Assembly: GCA_028284955.1 (NCBI GenBank)
Contig: JANQQS010000057.1
Location: 1-43,811, forward strand
Length of the DNA: 43,811 nucleotides
DNA from: Myxococcota bacterium
GTDB taxonomy: Bacteria > Myxococcota_A > Polyangia > Polyangiales > Houyiibacteriaceae
Direction of reading: 5' to 3'
Part shown: positions 16,701 through 24,300 of the stretch, one piece after another
How the letters are laid out: every line of letters starts with the position of its first letter
Numbering within the stretch: position 1 is the stretch's first letter
Made by a program: the position numbers and the translations under genes
Notes under the pieces: model-generated
The model's input: the letters and a program-made list of their open reading frames with translations, nothing else
What the model was told of the DNA's origin: nothing
The model's database searches: none

Positions 16701-16865
16701 CCACAGCATGGCCGCGGAAAATAGGATCTTGGCGAGCAGTACGAGCCGGCTGCGCCACGCATTAGACGAGGCCGCGCGGTCCGAGGCTCCCCCGGAAGAC
16801 GACGACGCGGAAGACGACGACGCGGAAGGCGCCGACCCAGGCAGCGTCTTGGTTTGAGTAAACAT
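13749..16865 (-). CDS. Fusion: AglD/LPG-synthase-like membrane domain plus sulfatase-like phosphotransferase
   Basis: 1038 residues. After a Ser/Ala-rich leader (to about residue 40), residues about 43-345 form a multi-helix domain of the UPF0104/AglD/MprF-flippase type (PWRFLAGSILIARFWGAFTP, GGFTGFGGWRIYDVAKHTGK, LIPASINGIGLREAAAVQLY). Further membrane helices run to about 545, then a sulfatase-fold domain from NVLFIVIDTLRADH (metal Asp about 594). The catalytic segment is SWTRPSFASMLTGR: the formylglycine C-x-P-x-R is replaced by T-x-P-x-F, so the nucleophile would be Thr634, as in phosphoglycerol or phosphoethanolamine transferases. TSDHGEEFGEHGGFWHG holds the remaining metal ligands. A lipid-linked head-group transferase is inferred. 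ATG 16865 has GAGG just upstream. It is coupled to sufE. Confidence 0.85.
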   Translation of the reverse strand: MFTQTKTLPGSAPSASSSSASSSSGGASDRAASSNAWRSRLVLLAKILFSAAMLWVVFRKVLARAGAEEVMVQLSTLRWGWVVAAVGMQLVAIGFSMVRWQRLLSGQGIFAPWRFLAGSILIARFWGAFTPGGFTGFGGWRIYDVAKHTGKTARATATIGVEMVLGQLAFGVVVMASSVFGFRFLGLSGVLLVNGFFLGVIAVGLTFLARPRFFRVVARWLPSNFEPKVRTLVDAVCAYQGKGMLVAQAALLGVGTHAFNNLIYVCAARALGVKLGVGEVFFGSSLQILATLIPASINGIGLREAAAVQLYSRLGMPITIAVLIPVVGFACEMFVSAFGGLIFVARRSDYRPAIRVADPDREQQSVAEVPEVSDRELPRPLRGLTLGISAGLIAGTLVGLGEAAAIAASGGGQTGLQVWLYGPVAYAALVTLLSGGFGFALALSGVWMRRAATPEPLAYARMAGMWVAALGFALTAFRIRRDVFHEELVWKSLPGLGLLAGCALGAAAAYWTLSALLGFVAQRRTRHWLLAPWGSAALAVVVVGVGLGAAVAMGQGEVNSGSAHSGSAANAKASGRPASGDKSPGNVLFIVIDTLRADHLPAYGYTAGRTPHLDAFAHDAVRFDQAFANASWTRPSFASMLTGRLPSSHSVMAKSDTLPDELTTLPEALKSSGYATFGLVTNFNVGPYFNFHQGFDEYRYLEPEFVLGADDASAKLLMLQFVRQRIERLRASRGTVEPGAAYQDATTVNRALGAWLDKRAANAKPFFAFVGYMDPHDPYFEHPYSGSGYARAAHPHPDPSEASRLRALYDGEISFWDQEFGALLRDLKRRQLYDDLTIVVTSDHGEEFGEHGGFWHGTTLYDEQVRVPLFIKLPQNRRGGTVARQWVQSIDLMPTVLEEAGLAVPKGVQGKSVFDPEGAAVVYAEESHEGNVLESVRERRDSPAAGVAGEFKLITANAGNPRGLEPVELYRVDNDPAEQKNLSSDDQKTTEAVMATLIQSRKGAAASAAKGTSVSIDEVADQLEALGYMNGEDGKKEP

Positions 16866-16990
16866 CAACCTCGGCGGTACCCGGCCCAGCCGATTCGGTC
16901 AAATTGCAGGCTTCGCGCGCAAAGCGGGCGCGCGCTCGAGCGCTGGTGAAGAAATTTGCCTGGCGCGGAGGCCGCTGATAGCCACGTCTC

Positions 16991-18421
16991 ATGATGCAGT
17001 CATCTCAGAATCGAATGGGTGGCGTTTCGCCGCAGATTTCTACGTTGGCGATGTATATGCTGGCGCTGCCCGGACTGGCGCTGGTCGCCACAGGATGCGG
17101 CGGCTCAGCATGCAGCGGCTCGGAACGCGGTTCCGCCGAAGGCGACCAGGAAAACGAGCCCTCGACCACCACCGACCTCAAGGCAAACGCAGCCGAGGAT
17201 TCCGCCAAATCCCCGGGCGCGAGCCCCGCAGACCTACCAATGGGGCTCCTGCTCGCCTACTCTCAGTTCGAAATCAAAGACGGGAAACCCACCGCCAAAC
17301 CCAAGGCGGCGCGGCTCGAAATGCTCCACCGAAGCGGCGGTCAGTGGAGCTCGGAAGTCCTCGAAGACGCAGACAGCAACGTCTTTCACAAAGCGATGGT
17401 GCTTTCCTCGCCGCAAGGCTCGCCCGGTCTGCTCACGCTTGGTGGCAGTAAAGCCGCCGTGAAACTATGGGCCCGCGCAAACGGAAAGTGGTCGGCCAAA
17501 ACGCTTTGGACGGAGTCGTTCGGAGGCCGCTTTGACCGGATGCGCGACGCCGAGCTCGGCGATGTGCTCGGCCGAGGAACACCGCAGATCGTGGTCGGCA
17601 CGCACGACCAAGGCGTCGTGGCGACGCTCGAGCATTCGGCCGGCACCTGGACAGTCACGGAGCTCGATCGCACGCCGAATACGTTCATTCACGAAATCGA
17701 ACTCGGCGATTTGGATGGAGACGGGAAACAGGAAATCTACGCCACCCCGAGCGAACCCAACCGGCTCGACGCGAAAGCCCAGTCGGGCCAGGTCGTGCGT
17801 TATGTGCCCGCGTCGCAACGAGGCACCGCAAAGAAGACCGCCATTCGGACAGTGGTAGCCGACCTCGGCAATCGACACGCGAAAGAAATCTTCGTGGGCG
17901 ATGTGGATGGGGATAAGAAAGACGAGCTCTATGTCGTTGTCGAAGGGCGCACCGAAAAAAGCGAAAGCGGCGCGCGGCGAGTCGTGGAGCCCGTAGAAAT
18001 CCGGCGTTACGAAGCCGATACCGATCCGAAACAGGGCGCGGTGATTGCCACGATTGAAGGCGACTCGATGATGCGGTTTTTGACCGCAGGCGATGTCGAT
18101 GGAGACAAGAAACGAGAGCTCGTCGCGGCATCGTTCAGCCAGGGCCTATGGCTCCTACGTCCCGGCTCAAACGCGAGCGGCGAATGGGGCAAAGAGCTGA
18201 TTGACCGCGAATCCGGAGGTTTCGAGCATGCGTCGTTGCTCACTGATCTCGACCAGGACGGCACCGACGAGCTCTACGTGGCCTCGGACCAACACGGAGA
18301 ACTTCGGCGATATACGTGGACGAGCGGGCGATCTCGCCGCGAAGTGATCCACAAACGCGACATTCCCCGCGCGATGATGACGTGGAACATCATGCCCGTC
18401 CCGGCCGCTTTGGTGAAATAG
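16991..18421 (+). CDS. FG-GAP/VCBS-like repeat lipoprotein
   Basis: 476 residues with a signal ending LALPGLALVATGC, then a Ser/Gly/Glu-rich linker. The body carries at least four calcium-type repeats: LGDLDGDGKQEIYA, VGDVDGDKKDELYVVVEG, AGDVDGDKKRELVAAS and LTDLDQDGTDELYVAS. Such DxDxDGxxE repeats form seven-bladed propellers in integrin-like and VCBS proteins. The protein is expected at the outer membrane or surface; its ligand is unknown. It starts at tandem ATG codons. It is divergent from the flippase/sulfatase gene. The stop codon lies in a 17-bp tandem duplication and is followed at once by hexamer array A2. Confidence 0.82.
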   Translation: MMQSSQNRMGGVSPQISTLAMYMLALPGLALVATGCGGSACSGSERGSAEGDQENEPSTTTDLKANAAEDSAKSPGASPADLPMGLLLAYSQFEIKDGKPTAKPKAARLEMLHRSGGQWSSEVLEDADSNVFHKAMVLSSPQGSPGLLTLGGSKAAVKLWARANGKWSAKTLWTESFGGRFDRMRDAELGDVLGRGTPQIVVGTHDQGVVATLEHSAGTWTVTELDRTPNTFIHEIELGDLDGDGKQEIYATPSEPNRLDAKAQSGQVVRYVPASQRGTAKKTAIRTVVADLGNRHAKEIFVGDVDGDKKDELYVVVEGRTEKSESGARRVVEPVEIRRYEADTDPKQGAVIATIEGDSMMRFLTAGDVDGDKKRELVAASFSQGLWLLRPGSNASGEWGKELIDRESGGFEHASLLTDLDQDGTDELYVASDQHGELRRYTWTSGRSRREVIHKRDIPRAMMTWNIMPVPAALVK

Positions 18422-18445
18422 CTGAGGCGGTGAAATAGCCGAGGC
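18412..18445 (+). repeat. 17-bp tandem duplication across a stop codon
   Basis: GGTGAAATAGCTGAGGC and GGTGAAATAGCCGAGGC stand head to tail (18412-18428 and 18429-18445). The first copy contains the TAG of the FG-GAP-like gene. Confidence 0.85.
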
Positions 18446-18634
18446 AGACGCCGAACCAGATGCAGACGCCGAACCAGATGCAGACGCCGAACCAGATGCA
18501 GATGCAGACGCCGAGCCTGAACCAGACGCTGATGCTGATGCCGATACCGATACCGATGCAGATCCCGATGCAGACGCCGAGCCCGACGCTGATGCAGATC
18601 CCGATGCCGATGCCGATCCTGGCGCCACCGCCGA
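18446..18634 (+). repeat. Asp/Ala-phased hexamer array A2
   Basis: About 31 head-to-tail hexamers of the form C(A/C/T)GA(C/T)(G/C/A), beginning with three copies of the 18-mer CAGACGCCGAACCAGATG. It fills the space between two convergent genes. In one plus frame it reads D-A-E-P-D-A-D-A, in one minus frame G-S-A-S-A-S, but neither has a supported start. Confidence 0.88.
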
Positions 18635-18652
18635 TCTCGTAGCGTATCCGCC

Positions 18653-19267
18653 CTACCGACTACGACCGAGCAGCCCGCCGCCGATGGATGCCACCGCGAC
18701 GCCGAGCGAGATCAAGTAGGCGCCCCACAAAGGAGACACATCCACCACGTAGCCGGTTCGCTCAGCGATCTCACGGGTCGCCCGCGCAATCTGAGCAAAA
18801 CTGTAGATGAGCGATGCCCCGCCAATCAGGGCGATGGCCATCAACGCGAGGCGCGCTTGGCGCATGTGCACGAGGGTGCGGCGGCGTCCCAGCAGGGCGA
18901 GCAATCCGAGCGCCACGCTGGGAATCATCCAAAGATTCGTGGCCTGCGTGATCGCGAGATCAAATGCGGACGCAACCGCCGGCCCTGCCCCACCCCGATA
19001 GGACGAAGCGTCGAGCGCGGTCCGTACCAGAGGCGCGAAAAAGCCCACCAGCATCAACCCCGATCCCGCGGCCACGACGCCTCGGCCATGGCGCAGAGAA
19101 AACGGCGCCACGGGCGCGTGTTCATCGATAGGTTCGTAGAGCGCCGGGTCAGGCGGCAAGCGGTCAAACGGAACCAGAGCCAGCTCATGCTCAGGACAAT
19201 GCGTTAGGCCTTCAAAGCTCTCGCGGCAAAACGGACAAAAGAGCACTTCGGGCTCATAACTACCCAC
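18653..19267 (-). CDS. Membrane protein with N-terminal zinc knuckle
   Basis: About 204 residues from GTG 19267; a TTG at 19309 would add 14 residues across a hairpin and is less likely. The N-terminus VLFCPFCRESFEGLTHCPEHELALVPFD has a CxxC...CPEH zinc-binding pattern. Four probable membrane helices follow (GVVAAGSGLMLVGFFAPLV, LWMIPSVALGLLALL, LALMAIALIGGASLIYSF, GAYLISLGVAVASIGGGLL). The function is unknown; such proteins are often regulators or chaperones at the membrane. It is downstream of the M14 gene on the same strand, separated by a hairpin AGAGCAG...CTGCTCT at 19269-19294. Confidence 0.7.
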   Translation of the reverse strand: MGSYEPEVLFCPFCRESFEGLTHCPEHELALVPFDRLPPDPALYEPIDEHAPVAPFSLRHGRGVVAAGSGLMLVGFFAPLVRTALDASSYRGGAGPAVASAFDLAITQATNLWMIPSVALGLLALLGRRRTLVHMRQARLALMAIALIGGASLIYSFAQIARATREIAERTGYVVDVSPLWGAYLISLGVAVASIGGGLLGRSR

Positions 19268-19318
19268 TAGAGCAGCGGCCTTTTGCCCTGCTCTATGGGA
19301 TGCACCCAAACCTTTCCA

Positions 19319-20020
19319 TCACTCCACATGATCATTGCTCTGCAAGATTTCAAAGTGCTTGAGCAGCAGACGAACGACCTGTCGCTGCATGTCCACTCGC
19401 CGCGCTTCGGGAAAGCCCATCCAGGTTTCGACGCAAATGCCCACGCACCCCACCGCGTCGACAATCACTTCGGTCGATGACGTGGCCACAGGATAAAACA
19501 GCGGGGCCCACGCTTCGTCGTCGGTGGCGCGGGCAGCGTTGAGCTGGTCGACGACGTCTTGAACGACGCCCGGCATCGGCTTCACGCCATACACCAGCGT
19601 TTGTCCAAACGAAGGCGTGACCTTCGGGTCGTAGCGCTTTTGGCTTTCGTGCAGGGTGGCGACGAGGGCCGGCTGCTCGTCGAGCACCAAATCCATAAAC
19701 CGGCGGGCCAAACGGTACTCGCGCTCGGGAGCGCCAGCGTCGCCAGGGAAACAACGATTGAGGTCGAGGCCTCCTGGGGCTTTTCGCTCGCGCGCACGAT
19801 AGGCGGGCGGATTCATCACGGGGCAAATCAGCAAGCGCCCGCGATCCGGCCGGAGCTCTTCTTCGAGCAGTTCCTGCAGGGCGTGCACGCCGCATACTTC
19901 GTCGCCATGAATTCCCGCCTGAATCAACACCGTCGCGCCGGGTTGCTCTGCCTCGAAGACGTAGAGGGGAACGGTCGGGGTTAGAAAATGAATACCAGCA
20001 GGAAGCGGCATGTCGCTCAC
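19319..20020 (-). CDS. Succinylglutamate desuccinylase/aspartoacylase-family amidohydrolase (M14-like)
   Basis: 233 residues. The zinc site is visible: GIHGDEVCGVHALQEL supplies His and Glu, and LVATLHESQKR supplies the third histidine. CPVMNPPAYRARERKAPGG and DLNRCFPGD give the substrate-binding arginines of the AstE/AspA group. The likely catalytic glutamate is in VETWMGFPE. This group removes N-acyl groups from amino acids; which acyl group cannot be told. The start is GTG 20020 or ATG 20011. Confidence 0.85.
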   Translation of the reverse strand: MSDMPLPAGIHFLTPTVPLYVFEAEQPGATVLIQAGIHGDEVCGVHALQELLEEELRPDRGRLLICPVMNPPAYRARERKAPGGLDLNRCFPGDAGAPEREYRLARRFMDLVLDEQPALVATLHESQKRYDPKVTPSFGQTLVYGVKPMPGVVQDVVDQLNAARATDDEAWAPLFYPVATSSTEVIVDAVGCVGICVETWMGFPEARRVDMQRQVVRLLLKHFEILQSNDHVE

Positions 20021-20130
20021 TTAGTGCCGAAACCCTAGCGGAACTCAGGACCGAGGTCCACGAGCCTAGTCATCACAAGAGTCCCGATGGGAACTTGAAA
20101 AACGAGCAAAACCGTGTTTTCAGGAGGTTT

Positions 20131-20970
20131 ATGAACGTTCGCTCGATTCATCTGGTCGCTCGATGTGCTCCGCTGCTGCTCGCGCTGGCGAGCGTACAGG
20201 GAGGCTCCACGATTCATTCCCAGGCTTCGGCCCAGGCGACATCCAAGCACGCGAAAGGTCGTCATTCCAAGCCGAGGCGAGCGCCGGTACCCGACGACGT
20301 GCCGTCCAAGCCGCGCAACGAAACGCAATGCAACTATCAAGAGCCGATTGCGTTTTTGGTCCGCGAAAACTTTCTCGCGCGTTCGAGCCACCCTCCAGGC
20401 GAACGAAAAGCACGACGCGCGATGCAGACTCAGGCGGTCAAGTTTCGCACCGAACACTACGGCTACTTCGAAGGCTTTGGCCGAGCGGCCTGGAACCGCC
20501 GCACACCAAGCGACCATGCCAAGCGAGTTTCGTTCATGGGTCGCACCGTGCGCGTGAATGAAAAAATCGCGCCTGCACTCGCCTGCGTAGAACAACAGCT
20601 CCGCGCCGAATGCACCGAGCCTCGCTACGAACCCAAGCGGCTCTCCGGGCTACGCACGCGAAACACCTACCACAACGGACAGGTCAGCAATCACGTGTAT
20701 GGCATCGCGGTCGACGTCGACCCCAGCGAAAACACGTGCTGCATGTGCGTCGCCAAATGGCAAGACCATCCACGCTGTCAAAACGAAGCTTCATCGATCT
20801 ACGAGCGCATGATCATGCCGCCATGCTGGGTGCACGTATTCGAGCGCTTCGGGTTCTACTGGCTCGGGCGCGACCGCCTCCAAGACACCATGCACTTCGA
20901 GTTCCTCGGCCACCCCGACCACATCCTTAAAAGCGCCGGCCCCCCACCGACCGACCAGTCTGGTAGTTGA
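20131..20970 (+). CDS. M15-type D,D-/L,D-peptidase-like exported protein
   Basis: 279 residues from ATG 20131, which has AGGAGG three bases upstream. The upstream TTG at 20095 is less likely. A signal segment CAPLLLALASVQG precedes a basic linker. The catalytic domain has NHVYGIAVDVDPSENTCC, matching the SxHxxGxAxD metal motif (H and D as ligands), and DTMHFEFLGHP with the HxE/H pair of M15 (VanY-like) peptidases. Extra cysteines (TCCMCV, RCQNEA, PPCW) suggest disulfides. Its likely role is trimming peptidoglycan stem peptides. It is divergent from the M14 gene. Hexamer array A3 begins right after the stop codon. Confidence 0.82.
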   Translation: MNVRSIHLVARCAPLLLALASVQGGSTIHSQASAQATSKHAKGRHSKPRRAPVPDDVPSKPRNETQCNYQEPIAFLVRENFLARSSHPPGERKARRAMQTQAVKFRTEHYGYFEGFGRAAWNRRTPSDHAKRVSFMGRTVRVNEKIAPALACVEQQLRAECTEPRYEPKRLSGLRTRNTYHNGQVSNHVYGIAVDVDPSENTCCMCVAKWQDHPRCQNEASSIYERMIMPPCWVHVFERFGFYWLGRDRLQDTMHFEFLGHPDHILKSAGPPPTDQSGS

Positions 20971-20972
20971 AA

Positions 20973-21215
20973 CGGACGCTGACGCAGATTCCGACACCGA
21001 CGCTGAACCCGATTCAGACGCTGAATCAGACGCCGATGCCGAACCTGGAGCTGAATCTGATCCCGATGTTGATGCCGACCCTGATCCCGGTCCAGCACCA
21101 GGATCGGTATCAGCATCTGCACCAGGATCGGCATGGGGTTCAGGTACCGGGTCGGCTTCGGCACCAGCGTCGGCTTCGGCACCAGCATCGGGTTCGGCAT
21201 CTGATGTCATCTGAT
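20973..21215 (+). repeat. Asp/Ala-phased hexamer array A3, with inversion
   Basis: The first half (to about 21097) is GACGCTGACGCAGATTCC-like on the plus strand. From about 21098 on the same hexamers appear as their reverse complement (GGATCGGCATGGGG, CAGCGTCGGCTTCGGCACC). A transcript could fold back over roughly 100 bases. A +2 frame overlapping the end of the peptidase gene reads V-V-E-T-D-A-D-A-D-S-D-T-D through the array. Confidence 0.85.
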
Positions 21216-21350
21216 GCGGCATCGGTGTCGGGCCTCGGGGCTCCGAGCCTTTCGCAGAGAGAGGACGAGGTAAGCCGCGCTTAGGCCAAAAGGACACTGC
21301 TCTAGTGCTGTTCATTTGCTGCACAGTAAAAATTCGCATAGATTTCCAGA

Positions 21351-24300
21351 ATGTTTCGGATGTATGGGGTTGTGGTGCGAAGAACAACGCTCTGCGCCAT
21401 CGCCCTGCTGTCGGCATGTGCGGGGGATTTCGACAGCGAGCGCGTCGCGCCGCAGCGCGCGTCGATCGGGGAAGAGCTCTATCGAGTGTTTTGCGAGCGC
21501 ATGGCCTCGGAAGCGTTGCCGCGCGATGTAACCGGGAGCCAGACGCGGGCGCTTTGCGCCGGGCGAGCCGGCCCTGAATCCGCCCCGGAGGGTCGGCTCC
21601 GCGCGTTTGCAGAGCGGCGCGAGGTCGTCGTGAACACGCTCAATGCGGTCTTTCCGGAAGCCGAGGGCGACGATTTCGTATTGCTGCTGCGGCGCTTCTT
21701 GCCGCTCTATGAACCGCCCGAAGAGGTCTTGCCGAGCCAAACGCGAAGCCTGGGCCAGCTTCTGGGATCGCTCCGGGAAGATGCGCCCGGTCTTGAGGCG
21801 CTGCAGCGGGTAAGCGCTCAGGAAGGCTACCGCCCCGCCGCGCTCGGGCTGGGCATGCTCAAAACGCTGCTCGTGTATCCCCGGTTGCCTGAAGTCACCG
21901 CCCGGCTGCGCGCCACCATCGAGCCCGGCGGAATCGCGGAAGACGAATGGGACGACCTGCAACGAGCAGTCGCCGCAGAGATGGCATCGGCGAGCGAGCG
22001 CGACCCAAACGACGCGGATTCGGTGTCCACGCTCTCGCTCGTTCGCGATCTGCTGTGGCAAGAGCGTAGCGAATGGGCGGGAACGCAGTCGCTATCGCTG
22101 CCCATTCGAGATTCGCGCGGAATCGCGGTTCCGCGGCGCGTCGGAGATTCGGTGGTGGCCCCGTTTGTCGACGCCGACGCAGACGGGCTCGCCGACGTCG
22201 ACGCGCTCGATCGGTTGGTGACCACGACCGGCGAGCCGCCGCCTTCGCCGTTTGCCGTGGCGGGCGATCAAACGGCTCGCGATGCCGAGGGCCGAGCCAT
22301 CGGGGCCGACGGCATGCCGCTCTACGCGTACCAGCAAGTGAGCCAGAGCTTACTGGCGGGCCTCCTGCGCAACTCGCAGTCGCTCTTCGAAGGACGGGAT
22401 GCAACGGAGGCCGAAGGGCTCAGTTTGGCCAAGGGGCTTTCGCTGTTCTTGGGGCCTCCCGCCGACCAAAGCGCCACCCGCGGACAAACGACGCTGACCT
22501 ATCGCGGCTACGACACGGACGGCGGCCCGTGGTTTGATTTGATCCATGCCGCGGGAAGCGTGGCCCACGAGGCAGCGACGGATGACGTGCTCAGCGCGCT
22601 GCACACCTTGCTCACCCAAAACGACCCGACCCTTGCCGGATTGGTGGAGTCGGTTCGGTTCGGCAACCAGCGAGGAGACGCCGAGCCGGATGTGCAGCTT
22701 CCCGATGACTCGGAGTTTTGGGATGACCTGATTCAAATCGGCACCTGGATCGCGCAAGAACCTGGCCTCATGGAAGCCTTGCTCCGCGCATTCGCGGACC
22801 CTCGTACGGCGCGCCTCGGGCCCATGCTCGGCGAGCTGATGCGTCATCGCGACACGTTTGCGTTCGATGCCGATCTCAACCGCCCGCTGCGCACCATCAC
22901 GTTCGTCGACGAAGTCGATCGCGGAACGGCCGATGACGCAGGCAACGAAAGCATCTTCCAGCGGCTTGCGTCGATCATTCACGATTTCGACGGCACCCGA
23001 TGGTGCAACAAAGCGGACGCCCGAGTTCGCATTCGGTTGCCCATTATTGGCACCATCACCGTCCCGTTTGCGAACTTTGGCGAATGCGACCTCATCGAAA
23101 TCGAAGACATGTCGCAGACCTACGCGCTGTCGATGGTCGGTCGCGCCCGAATCGACATCAAGAGCGGCTTTTTGAACGGCATTCTCGCGGTCACGAGCAT
23201 TTTTGGGCTCAACGCGGATTCGCTGATCCAAGGCCAATCAGGCATCGACGGGCTCACCACGAGCCCCACGCCAGAAGCCTTGAATCGGCTCATCTTCAGC
23301 GAGCGAAATAATTTTTTGACCAGCGTGATGGATCCACCGAGAACGCGCGATGGGGCGCTCGCCGAACAGCGCCATGATCCGGTGTTGCTCGCGTGGGAGC
23401 GCGCGTACCAGTTCTGTGGCGACGAAATTCAAGACCCCGGCGCGCCTTGCGATCGCCCCGAAGTGCTCACCTTCTATCAGGCGCTCAGCCCAATCATCGA
23501 TGCGTTTGATCGCTTCGATCGGCGCACCGAAGGGCGCTTCTTGTTCAACCGGTTCATCAGCCGCCTTCACCTGCATTGGCCTTCGCCGGCCAATCCGCGA
23601 ACCCAATCGATGAATCCGCAGGCGGCGTTTTATGCGACCCACGACGACGTTCGCAGCTTTGAACCGATCGTGTCAGATTTGTTTTCTGATTGCGCATGGA
23701 TGCCGACAGAAACCGCGCGGGTGTGCGAAGCCGGCGCCTCGGGAAAGCTGTTTCGGCGACTCCACGAGATCGCGGTTCGATTGCAATCGATTCCCGTGCG
23801 GCCAGGAGTAAACGGGCTTCAAGCCGTCGCCGGGCTCGCCGAATCTTGGTTCAACCCTGCGCTCCATCCGGAACTCACCACGCGCTCGGGAAGCCGCACC
23901 ACGCGCACCAACGCAGGATCGCGCGAGCCAGAGGTGGCGCCGCTTTATCTGATGGTGGATGCGTTTTCAGCGATGGGCCGGGCCCTCGACGCATCGGGAG
24001 ACGCCCAAACGCGCTGGGATGCAGCGCTGACGCAACTCGGCTCCACATGGCTCACGACCACGCCGATCGAATCCACGTCGCAGGTGCAGTTTGTAAACGA
24101 TGCGTTCCCGCCGATGGCCGGGGCGCTGGTGACCTTCGCGAGAGATCGAATCGCAGTGCATCGCGACGCGGGCGACCTCGGCATCTGGTCCGAGTCGCTA
24201 GACGATCGCGCGGTGGACGCCTTCGGCGGGCCGCTCGGTGCAACGGTGATTTCGTTTTTGGCTGCCGTCGAAGAAGACCCCGACGCGCGCGCCGAGCTAT

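Noticed and set aside
15124-16758. 544-codon minus-strand open frame in another phase
   Set aside because: It lies inside the flippase/sulfatase gene, is extremely arginine-rich and is explained by the high GC of that gene's codons.
18167-18628. Gly/Ser/Ala-repeat protein on the minus strand through hexamer array A2
   Set aside because: It is the reverse reading of the hexamer array extended into the FG-GAP-like gene; no start or ribosome binding site supports it.
20791-21417. Acidic repeat protein on the minus strand across array A3
   Set aside because: It overlaps the catalytic end of the M15 peptidase gene and depends on the hexamer phase; there is no ribosome binding site.
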